From a bacterium (GTDB lineage: Bacteria > Margulisbacteria > Marinamargulisbacteria > SXXA01), in assembly GCA_018402095.1 (NCBI GenBank), contig JAGYJO010000038.1, forward strand, positions 1-11,170: a stretch of DNA of 11,170 bases, in the 5' to 3' direction. The notes under the pieces are model-generated. The model saw only the letters and a program-made list of their open reading frames with translations, was not told the DNA's origin and searched no databases. A program made the position numbers and the translations under genes. Positions 1-7,733 of the stretch are shown piece after piece (within the stretch, counting starts at the first letter, position 1; every line of letters begins with the position of its first letter).

Positions 1-872
1 TCGGCTTCAGATTGCTCGGGGTGAACGATTCTTACAAGCTCAATTTTATCAAATTGGTGATTGCGAATGAGTCCAGAGACATCTCTGCCATAGGATCCTG
101 CTTCACGTCGAAAACATGGCGTGTAGGCTGTCATACAGATCGGCAGTTGGCTTTCCTGAATGATGCTATCTCTGTATAAGTTGGTGAGCTGTACTTCCGC
201 TGTAGGGCTCAAGAAATAGTCTGTATTGCTCAATTTAAACAAATCATCTTCAAATTTGGGGAGCTGTCCTGTGGATTGTAAACTGCGACTATTTACAATG
301 ACTGGCGGGGCATATTCGGTATAGCCATTTTCTTCTGTGTGTACGTCTAGCATAAACTGGATTAGCGCGCGTTCAAGCTTTGCCCCAGCACCTTTGTAGA
401 CAACGAATCGGGAGCCCGTTATTTTTGCAGCACTTTCGAAATCCATCAGATTTAGCTCAGTACCTAAAACTTCGTGGGCTTTTGGTGAAAAAGGAAATAG
501 CGGAATGGTACCTTCTTTGCGAAGAATTTGATTGTCATCTTCACTTTTTCCAATGGGAACGTCGGCGGATGGGATATTGGGGAGTAGTAGTGCGGCTTGC
601 TCTACAGAGAATTCCAGTTGCTGTAACCGTTCTTGCTTGATCTTAATTGTGTCTGACAATATTTTGAGCTTACCCAATGTCTCAGGATCAGGTTTTCCTT
701 TGGGTGTGAGGGTGTTTCTTTCTTGTTTGAGAATCTCGACTTCTTGGAGAAGACTGCGCCACTCGCTGTCTGCTTGGATAAAAGAATCTAGAAAATGCAG
801 GGGATAGTGACGTGCATCCAATGCATCACGAACGATAGTGGGTGTTTCACGGGCCAATTTGGGGTCAATCAT
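1..872 (-). CDS. serS: Seryl-tRNA synthetase, N-terminal 290 residues (3' end outside window)
   Basis: Class II aminoacyl-tRNA synthetase that charges tRNA-Ser with serine in the cytoplasm. The visible 290 residues start MIDPKLARETP. Residues about 30-100 are charged and helical, as expected for the tRNA-binding coiled-coil arm. The catalytic domain follows, with STGQLPKFEDDLFKL near 200-214, LSPTAEVQLTNLY near 221-233 (the TAEV serine-site element) and class II motif 2, CFRREAGSYGRD, near 253-264. Motif 3 and the C-terminus lie beyond the left edge. The ATG at 872-870 is preceded by AAAGGA inside the end of pheA, and it overlaps the pheA stop as ATGA, which points to translational coupling. 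Family identity is certain from the motifs. Nothing looks damaged in the visible part. Confidence 0.97.
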   Translation of the reverse strand, partial: MIDPKLARETPTIVRDALDARHYPLHFLDSFIQADSEWRSLLQEVEILKQERNTLTPKGKPDPETLGKLKILSDTIKIKQERLQQLEFSVEQAALLLPNIPSADVPIGKSEDDNQILRKEGTIPLFPFSPKAHEVLGTELNLMDFESAAKITGSRFVVYKGAGAKLERALIQFMLDVHTEENGYTEYAPPVIVNSRSLQSTGQLPKFEDDLFKLSNTDYFLSPTAEVQLTNLYRDSIIQESQLPICMTAYTPCFRREAGSYGRDVSGLIRNHQFDKIELVRIVHPEQSEA

Positions 873-1720
873 AGAACCGTATCCTTTCGATAGGAACCAA
901 GTAGTTTAAAAAGAGAACATTTTGTTTTGATAACTGCGAGTGATTTTGCGACGGGCGCATCTTCTATATGCCCTTCACAATCGACGAAAAATAAGTATTC
1001 GCCCAACAGTGTTTTGGATGGACGTGATGCAATATGTGTGAGGTTAATATTGCGCGAGGCAAAGCTTTCCAAGACGTTGTAAAGACCACCTGGTTGATCT
1101 TGTTTGATAGAAAAGACAATGGATGTTTTGTCGTGACCTGTTTTTGCCGCGATATGCTTGGAAACAACGACAAAACGTGTGTGGTTATTTGCTGAATCTT
1201 GGATGTCTGTAGCCAAAAAAGTCAGTCCATATATTGCAGCTAACGTGGGGCTTCCGATGGCTGCCCAGGTTTTTTTATTTCCAGTGGCGATGGCTTGTGC
1301 CGCGGCCGCGGTTGACTCGGCCACATGAATGTTTGCATTTGGACATGTTTCTTGTAGAAAATGGCTACACTGTGCGATGGCTTGTGGATGCGAAATGATA
1401 TCTGTGATGCTGTCGCGTGATACGCCTGGATGGGCTATCAAATCTTGTCTGATTTTGAGGACTATTTCTTCTTGGATATAACAATCACTAGAGACAAGTA
1501 AGTCCATACTAACCTGGACAACACCCTCATGTGAGTTTTCTAGAGGAATGAGAATGCTGTCTACTGTTTGGGTTTCGAGAGATTTAAATAGCGCAGGAAT
1601 AGACACGCCTGGGATTAATTCCCAGGCGATTTTTGTGTCTGTTTTTGTGTGTCGTTCGGTATAGTTTTCAGCAGCACGTTGTGTGTGTGTTCCAACCGGT
1701 CCGAGATAGCCTAATTTCAC
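869..1720 (-). CDS. pheA: Prephenate dehydratase (monofunctional, with ACT domain)
   Basis: Converts prephenate to phenylpyruvate, the committed step to phenylalanine. The 283-residue length fits the monofunctional enzyme; there is no fused chorismate mutase. It opens with KLGYLGPVGTHTQ, has IPLENSHEG near 58-66, and carries the catalytic TRF motif at 181-183 (NNHTRFVVVS). An ACT regulatory domain runs from about 198 to 270. In the ACT domain, the element that usually reads ESRP is ASRP here (231-234), and the GAL(V) element reads PGGLYNVL (210-217). Both elements bind phenylalanine for feedback control in characterised family members, so allostery may be altered (inference). The start codon is GTG (1720-1718) and overlaps the glyA stop as GTGA. 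A GGAG about 8 bases upstream supports it. The 3' end overlaps serS by four bases. Confidence 0.95.
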   Translation of the reverse strand: MKLGYLGPVGTHTQRAAENYTERHTKTDTKIAWELIPGVSIPALFKSLETQTVDSILIPLENSHEGVVQVSMDLLVSSDCYIQEEIVLKIRQDLIAHPGVSRDSITDIISHPQAIAQCSHFLQETCPNANIHVAESTAAAAQAIATGNKKTWAAIGSPTLAAIYGLTFLATDIQDSANNHTRFVVVSKHIAAKTGHDKTSIVFSIKQDQPGGLYNVLESFASRNINLTHIASRPSKTLLGEYLFFVDCEGHIEDAPVAKSLAVIKTKCSLFKLLGSYRKDTVL

Positions 1721-2973
1721 AAAGAAAGCTCCGGATAAAGTGGGAATTTGTCGCCGAATGAGGCAACTGTTTTACGGACTTCTTCTTGTACACTTGTATT
1801 TTCATGATCGGAAACAATGGCATTGATGAGATTGGCAATAATGACCATTTCAGGTTCTTTCATGCCACGGGTCGTCACCGCAGGTGCGCCTATACGAATG
1901 CCGGACGTAATAAAGGGGCTTTCTGTATCATAAGGGATGGCATTTTTGTTGACGGTGATTCCGACTTCATCGAGCGCTTTTTCGGCTACTTTTCCTGTGA
2001 TTCCTTTGTTTCGGAGGTCAACCATTAGCAGATGGTTGTCTGTGCCGCCGGAGACAATACGTAGACCATGTCCACTAAGCGTTGTTGCCAATGCTTGGGC
2101 ATTTTTGATGACCTGTTCTTGGTATGTTTTGAAACTTGGTAAACTGGCTTCTTTGAAGGCAACTGCTTTTGCGGCGATGACATGCATCAATGGACCACCT
2201 TGAATACCTGGAAATACCGCTTTGTCGATTTGCTTTGCCAATGCTTTTTTGCAGAGAATGACGCCGCCACGCGGGCCCCTTAGCGTTTTGTGTGTCGTCG
2301 ATGTGACGATGTCTGCGTGTGGGACTGGGCTAGGATGTAATCCTGCGGCAACCAATCCTGCGATGTGTGCCATGTCTACCATGAAGTAAGCCCCGACTTT
2401 TTTTGCGATTGTTGCAATTCTTTCGAAGTCAATGGTCCGGGAGTAGGCGGATGCTCCGGCAATAATCATTTTGGGTTTGTTGGCGATAGCCAATTCTTCC
2501 ATTTCATCGTAGTTGATATGCTCGGTGCCTTCTGTGACGCCGTAAGGGACGACGTTGAAATAACTGCCTGACATGCTGACGGGGGAGCCATGTGTCAGGT
2601 GTCCGCCGTGTGCCAAATTCATACCCATAATGGTATCTCCAGGCTGTAGTAATGCAAAAAAGACAGCTGTATTGGCTTGTGCGCCGGAGTGGGGTTGCAC
2701 ATTGGCGTGCTCTGCTTGGAAGAGATCTTTCACACGGCTAAGCGCCAAGCGCTCAACGGTGTCTACATACTCGCAACCACCATAGAACCGTTTGCCAGGA
2801 AGGCCTTCTGCGTATTTGTTGGTCAACCAGCTGCCTTGGGCTTGCATAACCGCCAAAGATGTGAAGTTTTCAGAGGCAATAAGCTCAATTTTATGACGTT
2901 GTCTTTGTAATTCACTGAGACAGGCGCTGGTTATTTCAGGATCAAAGTTAGAGAGAAAGTTAATGTCTGGCAT
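1717..2973 (-). CDS. glyA: Serine hydroxymethyltransferase
   Basis: PLP enzyme that interconverts serine and tetrahydrofolate with glycine and 5,10-methylene-THF, the main entry to one-carbon units. The 418-residue length matches bacterial GlyA. Visible hallmarks are LIASENFTS near 31-39, YAEGLPGKRFYGG near 54-66, the HSGAQAN element near 95-101, the cofactor aspartate in MVDMAHIAGLVAAG (about 198-211), and the Schiff-base lysine K229 in STTHKTLRGPRGG. The C-terminal domain has TGKVAEKALDEVGITVNKN and SGIRIGAPAVTTRG. The ATG at 2973 has AAGGAG about 9 bases upstream. The gene begins 17 bases after thiC and overlaps pheA by four bases. Its product glycine/serine pool is relevant to the downstream serS, although co-location alone does not prove a shared control. 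It looks fully intact. Confidence 0.98.
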   Translation of the reverse strand: MPDINFLSNFDPEITSACLSELQRQRHKIELIASENFTSLAVMQAQGSWLTNKYAEGLPGKRFYGGCEYVDTVERLALSRVKDLFQAEHANVQPHSGAQANTAVFFALLQPGDTIMGMNLAHGGHLTHGSPVSMSGSYFNVVPYGVTEGTEHINYDEMEELAIANKPKMIIAGASAYSRTIDFERIATIAKKVGAYFMVDMAHIAGLVAAGLHPSPVPHADIVTSTTHKTLRGPRGGVILCKKALAKQIDKAVFPGIQGGPLMHVIAAKAVAFKEASLPSFKTYQEQVIKNAQALATTLSGHGLRIVSGGTDNHLLMVDLRNKGITGKVAEKALDEVGITVNKNAIPYDTESPFITSGIRIGAPAVTTRGMKEPEMVIIANLINAIVSDHENTSVQEEVRKTVASFGDKFPLYPELSL

Positions 2974-2990
2974 AGCGGGGGCTCCTTGTC

Positions 2991-4784
2991 TTAGATGGCT
3001 GTGTTGGAATTGAGTACGGTATTTCTGTAGGCTTGGGCTTTTTCTTCCATACCCGCATCAATGGCTTCTTCTTCAGAAAGCCCATTGTCTTTGGCATAGT
3101 CGCGAATGTCTTGTGTGATTTTCATAGAACAAAAATGGGGCCCACACATAGAGCAGAAATGGGCGACTTTAGCACCTTCTTGTGGCAATGTTTCGTCGTG
3201 GTAGGCACGTGCCGTTTCGGGGTCTAGTCCCAAATTGAATTGGTCTTCCCAACGAAATTCGAATCGTGCTTTGGATAGGGCATTGTCACGCTTTTGTGCT
3301 TGGGGGTGGCCTTTGGCCAAATCAGCCGCATGCGCAGCGATTTTGTAGGCGATAATGCCTTGTTTGACGTCATCTCTGTCTGGGAGTCCCAAGTGTTCTT
3401 TTGGGGTGACGTAACAGAGCATGGCTGTCCCGAACCAGCCAATCATAGCGGCACCAATCGCGGATGTAATGTGGTCGTAACCTGGTGCAATATCCGTCGT
3501 CAATGGGCCCAATGTGTAAAATGGTGCTTCTTTACAAACCTCCAATTGCTTGTCCATATTTTCTTTGATGAGGTGCATCGGGACGTGGCCAGGCCCTTCG
3601 ATCATGACCTGTACATCATGTTTCCATGCGATTTCGGTGAGTTCACCCAATGTCTCAAGCTCCGCAAACTGAGCGGCGTCATTGGCATCTGCGATACTGC
3701 CTGGTCGAAGTCCATCTCCAAGACTAAATGAAACATCATAGGCTTTCATGATTTCACAAATTTCTTCGAAATGGGTGTAAAGAAAACTTTCTTTGTGATG
3801 GGCGAGGCACCATTTGGCCATAATAGAGCCGCCACGAGAAACAATGCCTGTCATCCGTTTCGCAGTGAGGGGGACGTATTGTAGACGTACGCCGGCATGA
3901 ATGGTGAAGTAGTCGACGCCTTGTTCCGCTTGTTCGATCAATGTGTCACGGTACAATTCCCATGTGAGATCTTCCGCTTTGCCGTTGACCTTTTCTAGGG
4001 CTTGGTAGATAGGAACCGTTCCGATGGGGACTGGTGAATTGCGAATAATCCATTCACGGGTTTCATGAATGTTTTTGCCTGTGGAGAGGTCCATGACGTT
4101 GTCCGCTCCCCAGCGAATAGACCATGTCATTTTTTCGACTTCTTCCGCGATACTGGAGCTAATAGCTGAATTGCCGATGTTGGCATTGATTTTGACCAAA
4201 AAATTACGGCCAATGATCATAGGTTCTAATTCGGGGTGATTGATATTGGCGGGGATAATGGCGCGTCCACGGGCGACTTCATCACGGACAAGTTCTGGGC
4301 TACATTGTTCACGAATAGCAATGAATTCCATTTCTGGGGTGATAATGCCTTTTTTAGCGTAGTGCATTTGAGAGACGTTTTTGCCGGGAGAAGCCACGCG
4401 AGTGACGGGCTTTCCTGGGAAACGAATAGCGTCTAGTTTGGGGTCTTCCAAGCGGTCTTTTCTAAAGCTTGATTTGGTGCTGCTGACGAGGTCGGTGTCT
4501 TGGCGTTCTGCAATCCATGTATCGCGTAGTTTTGGTAATCCTTGGCGAATATCAATGGGTTGATTGGGGTCTGTGTAGGGGCCAGAGGTGTCATAGATGC
4601 TCAGTGGAAGGTTGAATGTTTCAACGCCATTGAGCTCCGTGACACTTTGGGAAATACGACGAAAAGGTACCCGAATGTCGGAACGTTTTTCTGAAACACG
4701 GTATACTTTTTCGGATCCTGGAAGCGGCGGGTATTGAACCAAATGGTCCTCAGGAAGGGTGTTGGGGTTGCTACGGTTTTTCAT
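2991..4784 (-). CDS. thiC: Phosphomethylpyrimidine synthase (radical SAM, HMP-P synthase)
   Basis: Rearranges aminoimidazole ribotide to 4-amino-5-hydroxymethyl-2-methylpyrimidine phosphate, the pyrimidine half of thiamine. It uses SAM and a [4Fe-4S] cluster. The 597 residues are of the long type with the extended N-terminal region (YDTSGPYTDP at about 64-73). Core elements are WGADNVMDLSTG (225-236), SLGDGLRPGS (354-363) and IEGPGHVPM (395-403). The C-terminal cluster motif CX2CX4C is C544, C547 and C552. The start at 4784 has GAAAGG upstream and overlaps the TGA of the frame preceding it (ATGA). I looked for a TPP riboswitch in the leader and did not find a convincing one. No other thi gene is visible in the window, so the rest of the pathway must be elsewhere or acquired by salvage. 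Confidence 0.98.
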   Translation of the reverse strand: MKNRSNPNTLPEDHLVQYPPLPGSEKVYRVSEKRSDIRVPFRRISQSVTELNGVETFNLPLSIYDTSGPYTDPNQPIDIRQGLPKLRDTWIAERQDTDLVSSTKSSFRKDRLEDPKLDAIRFPGKPVTRVASPGKNVSQMHYAKKGIITPEMEFIAIREQCSPELVRDEVARGRAIIPANINHPELEPMIIGRNFLVKINANIGNSAISSSIAEEVEKMTWSIRWGADNVMDLSTGKNIHETREWIIRNSPVPIGTVPIYQALEKVNGKAEDLTWELYRDTLIEQAEQGVDYFTIHAGVRLQYVPLTAKRMTGIVSRGGSIMAKWCLAHHKESFLYTHFEEICEIMKAYDVSFSLGDGLRPGSIADANDAAQFAELETLGELTEIAWKHDVQVMIEGPGHVPMHLIKENMDKQLEVCKEAPFYTLGPLTTDIAPGYDHITSAIGAAMIGWFGTAMLCYVTPKEHLGLPDRDDVKQGIIAYKIAAHAADLAKGHPQAQKRDNALSKARFEFRWEDQFNLGLDPETARAYHDETLPQEGAKVAHFCSMCGPHFCSMKITQDIRDYAKDNGLSEEEAIDAGMEEKAQAYRNTVLNSNTAI

Positions 4785-6057
4785 GATACGAACCTTTCAG
4801 GGACTGACATTCTGATCTCAGTTATTGCTATACAAGGGGTCATTAATGGGAGCGATGCTTTGCTCTGCGAAAGCCGCCTAAAATGAAGGAATACTTTAAC
4901 AGAGGTTTTAGGCTGGATTGGAAGTGTGGGTCTTTCTATAGACGAAGGGTTTTTCTGAGCTAGCGTTGCGGCATTCGATGACCAAATGAATAGCCCCGTT
5001 GCTGTTGTTGCTGTCCATTGGAACAGGCTGTAAGGCGCCTGTGTTAGGAGAATGAGTCGTTCGCCAAAAATATGAGCCCAATAAAAGTGATCCACATCCA
5101 GTGACGACTGTTGCGAGATGGGCTGTATAGGCATAGCGCTAAAGGAATGATGAGTGCTGAAAGTCATAAATTCTGTGGTAGCTGAGGAGCAATGTCAGGA
5201 GCAGTGTAACACCAACCATCGGTAACATAGCCCCTTGTTTGCTGAGGCGTAAATAATCGAAGAAAGCCCGAAAAGAATGAGAGCGGCTATCGCAAGCTGT
5301 GGGTATGGGCTTAAGAAAACACCCAAATCGGCTATTCCTAGATTTAGGTTTCCTGTGTTTGAGGTGAGTGATTGCCAAATTAATGTGAAAGGGTTTTGGA
5401 TAGCCCAATAGGCTGATCCCATAGTCAAATAAGCATGGATACCTGCCATAGCTCCCACACTTAACCATCGCCTTTTAATAGGAAAACAAAAGATTAAACC
5501 GGTTAATGGATATTTGATCATGGCGACACTGGAGTGCAATGCCCGCAAAGAATATGCTTGTTTTTGGATAAAAATACGGCAAGTAGGGTGGCAGCGGCTA
5601 TGGCCACGAGTGTAAATTGCCCGTTTCCCAGAGCAACACGCCATCGGTGGATGCTTTAAAAACAAAGTATTACCATGAGGAGAATGCTGTGTTTGGGATG
5701 GCGTGTTTGGTCTTTGCTTGTATGTAATAATTGAAAAAGAAGCCCAAGAATAAGTCCTGTTGCGCAAAAATTAAGGAATAGCCATAGTATTTTTGTGCTT
5801 GAAAAAGAGAGAAATGACAAGGGTATAAGCATGGCGACAATCGACGGTGCATAGCTCTCTTTTGCGGCGGCTTGTGTTTCTGGTAGCAACGTTGTGTATG
5901 GGTTTTGTCGATCGCGTAGCAGGATGGCTGCGTTGTGTCTCAGTTCGAGGTCGAGACTTGCTGTGGGTATCCAGAGTGTATTCTTGATCGCGATTGCTGC
6001 TGAAATGAGTGCAATGATTAGTAATAAATAGCTCGATAATTTTAGTTTGATACCCAT
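4781..6057 (-). pseudogene. Decayed multi-span membrane glycosyltransferase, GT87/DUF2029-like
   Basis: Before decay this was probably a polytopic GT-C glycosyltransferase using a polyprenyl-phosphate sugar donor; about 425 codons of space fits that family. It starts at 6057 with MGIKLKLSSYLLLIIALIS, a membrane segment. An extracytoplasmic stretch follows with LLRDRQNPYTTLLPE and YAPSIVAMLIPLSFL. An in-frame TAA at 5656-5658 interrupts it, after which the same frame continues with HRWRVALGNGQFTLVAIAAATLL, including the family-like GNGQF element. Frame changes then follow near 5555-5565 (to IFFAGIALQ), near 5520-5530 (to MIKYPLTGLIFCFPIKRRW), near 5240-5262 (to SKQGAMLPMVGVTLLL, then LSYHRIYDF) and near 5140-5160 (to AMPIQPISQQ). 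The 3' boundary is uncertain: the last frame stops at 4781 against the thiC start, but its final 55 or so residues do not resemble the family. The gene starts two bases after pntB. The call as a pseudogene is firm; the family call is moderate. Confidence 0.75.
4876..4913 (-). repeat. 8-bp inverted repeat upstream of thiC
   Basis: GCCTAAAA (4876-4883) and TTTTAGGC (4906-4913) are perfect complements separated by 22 bases, about 90 bases upstream of the thiC start. The stem is A/T-rich at its loop side and is not followed by a T tract on either strand, so it does not read as an intrinsic terminator. It could be a leader hairpin or an operator-like dyad, or it could be chance within decaying sequence. 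Confidence 0.35.
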
Positions 6058-6059
6058 GT

Positions 6060-7439
6060 TTATCCGAGGTTTTTAAATTCCCCTGCCAATGTTTGTAAAG
6101 AGGACTTCGCATCTCCAAACAGCATGCGAACGTTTGGCTTGAAGAAAAGTGGGTTTTCAATGCCTGCAAAACCTTTGCTCATAGACCGTTTGAGTACGAG
6201 TACTGTTTTGGCCGAGTCAATATTGATAATGGGCATACCATAGATAGGGCTTTCGCTATTGTCTCTGGCATCAGGGTTGACGACGTCATTGGCGCCAATC
6301 ACGATGCCGACGTCTATCGTTTCCATTGTGGCATTGGCGTCTTCTAGATCTAGTAATAGGTCATAAGAAATATTGGCTTCGGCCAGCAGAACATTCATGT
6401 GTCCTGGCATACGACCAGCCACAGGGTGAATAGCAAAGCGGACTTCGCAGCCATTGGCTTCCAAGTATTCGGTTAGCTCACGAACCATGTGTTGGGCTTG
6501 AGCAACGGCCATCCCATAGCCAGGCACGATCAAAACCTGACGGGCGGCTTCCAGTACAATAAATGCATCATCAGCGGTGATGGGTTGTGCGGTTCCTTGT
6601 GTTTGATCGTTTAGGGTCGTGACTTTGGTGGATTGAAATCCACTAAACAGCACATTTGATAAGGGCCTGTTCATGGCTTTGCACATAATATTCGTGAGGA
6701 TAATGCCGCTGGCACCGACCAATGCGCCGGCCACGATGAGCAGTGTGTTTTGTGTGGCGAAACCAGCTGCACATGCAGCCAATCCTGAATAACTATTGAG
6801 TAGTGAAATAACAACGGGCATGTCGCCGCCGCCGATCGACATAACGGACAGCATACCGAGTAATCCTGCAATGCAGGCAATGGCAAGTAACGTGTCCATA
6901 GCAATATCTGGAAATAAGGAGAGACAAACAGTGAGAACCAAGGTGATGGCGACCAAAGCTGCGGAAATCCATTTTTGACCTGGCAATAGAAAGGGTTTGG
7001 AGGGGATCTTCTCTGCGAGTTTTCCCCAAGCGATGAAGCTGCCTGTGAGCGTGATGGATCCGATGATCACGGAAAATGCAATGACGATCCAAAACAATAC
7101 ATTGGGCATACTTTCTACCTGAGTAGCTGCCAATCCGACAAAGAGACTAGAGCCGCCGCCAAGGCCATTGAGTAGGGCAACCATCTCTGGCATGCCTGTC
7201 ATTTTGACCCGTTGGGCTATCCAATAACCTATGGCACTACCCAATAGTAATCCTGCGAAAATCCATGTGAAAGACAGAATATCTTGTTCGAACAAAGTCG
7301 CGACAACCGCGAGGCCCATTCCTATCGCAGAATAGCGATTTCCTTTGACGGCAGTGTCCGGTTTTCCCAACCATTTGAGACCTAAAATGAATAAAAACGT
7401 GGCTATCAGATAAACCATGGAAATCATAATAGAGGCCAT
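6060..7439 (-). CDS. pntB: NAD(P) transhydrogenase beta subunit
   Basis: Inner-membrane subunit of proton-translocating transhydrogenase, which reduces NADP+ with NADH at the expense of the proton gradient. With the start at 7439 it has 459 residues, the usual PntB length. Residues 1-285 are mostly hydrophobic helices (domain II), including GGDMPVVISLLNSYSGLAA near 205-223. The NADP(H)-binding domain III follows a linker at about 286, with PGYGMAVAQAQH near 306-317, HPVAGRMPGHMN near 338-349 and IGANDVVNPDAR near 381-392. The reading frame is open further upstream to 7505. I chose 7439 because AAAGGA at 7447-7452 is spaced seven bases from it and because MASIMISMVYL begins the first membrane helix. 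The gene starts one base after pntAB. Confidence 0.97.
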   Translation of the reverse strand: MASIMISMVYLIATFLFILGLKWLGKPDTAVKGNRYSAIGMGLAVVATLFEQDILSFTWIFAGLLLGSAIGYWIAQRVKMTGMPEMVALLNGLGGGSSLFVGLAATQVESMPNVLFWIVIAFSVIIGSITLTGSFIAWGKLAEKIPSKPFLLPGQKWISAALVAITLVLTVCLSLFPDIAMDTLLAIACIAGLLGMLSVMSIGGGDMPVVISLLNSYSGLAACAAGFATQNTLLIVAGALVGASGIILTNIMCKAMNRPLSNVLFSGFQSTKVTTLNDQTQGTAQPITADDAFIVLEAARQVLIVPGYGMAVAQAQHMVRELTEYLEANGCEVRFAIHPVAGRMPGHMNVLLAEANISYDLLLDLEDANATMETIDVGIVIGANDVVNPDARDNSESPIYGMPIINIDSAKTVLVLKRSMSKGFAGIENPLFFKPNVRMLFGDAKSSLQTLAGEFKNLG

Positions 7440-7440
7440 T

Positions 7441-7731
7441 TTAATTTCCTTTCTTTTGGAACATGGAGAGCATCCGGTGTGTGACCATATACCCGCCAAC
7501 GACATTGATCGTGGCTAGGACCAATGCGATAAATCCCAAAATAGCGGCAAAAGGGAAATCTGTTTTTCCTGCAAGGGTCATCGCCCCGAGTAAGGTGATA
7601 CCTGAAATGGCATTGGAGCCGGACATCAGTGGGGTGTGTAGCGTCGATGGTACTTTTGAAATGAGCTCAAATCCAAGAAAAATGGCCAGTAGCAAAACAA
7701 AGGCCATGAGTATGATTGTTGCGATGTCCAT
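7441..7731 (-). CDS. pntAB: NAD(P) transhydrogenase alpha subunit, membrane part (alpha-2)
   Basis: Small membrane subunit that joins PntB in the proton channel when the alpha chain is split. It has 96 residues, the usual size for this piece. Hydrophobic helices are visible at about 3-22 (ATIILMAFVLLLAIFLGFEL), 32-53 (LMSGSNAISGITLLGAMTLAG) and 58-80 (FPFAAILGFIALVLATINVVGG), followed by a short basic tail. The frame is open upstream to 7869, but that extension overlaps pntAA and is not family-like. The ATG at 7731 has AAAGGA at 7737-7742 with five-base spacing and lies two bases after the pntAA stop. The spacing suggests the three pnt genes are translated as one coupled set. Confidence 0.95.
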   Translation of the reverse strand: MDIATIILMAFVLLLAIFLGFELISKVPSTLHTPLMSGSNAISGITLLGAMTLAGKTDFPFAAILGFIALVLATINVVGGYMVTHRMLSMFQKKGN

Positions 7732-7733
7732 GA

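Noticed and set aside
380..807. Plus-strand open frames inside serS
   Set aside because: They are shadows of the seryl-tRNA synthetase gene on the other strand.
3294..3731. 145-codon plus-strand open frame inside thiC
   Set aside because: It is antisense to a certain gene with conserved motifs; nothing supports its translation.
4785..4860. TPP riboswitch upstream of thiC (CTGAGA seen on the minus strand)
   Set aside because: Only CTGAGA matches. The following ACCC...GAACCTGATC and GCGTAGGGA elements are absent or out of order, so I do not call it.
5771..6169. 132-codon minus-strand open frame across the pntB end and the broken gene
   Set aside because: It is out of frame with both recognisable proteins, and its composition is not protein-like.
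7440..7505. N-terminal extension of pntB into pntAB
   Set aside because: It overlaps the end of pntAB. The start at 7439 has a well-spaced AAAGGA and begins at the first membrane helix.
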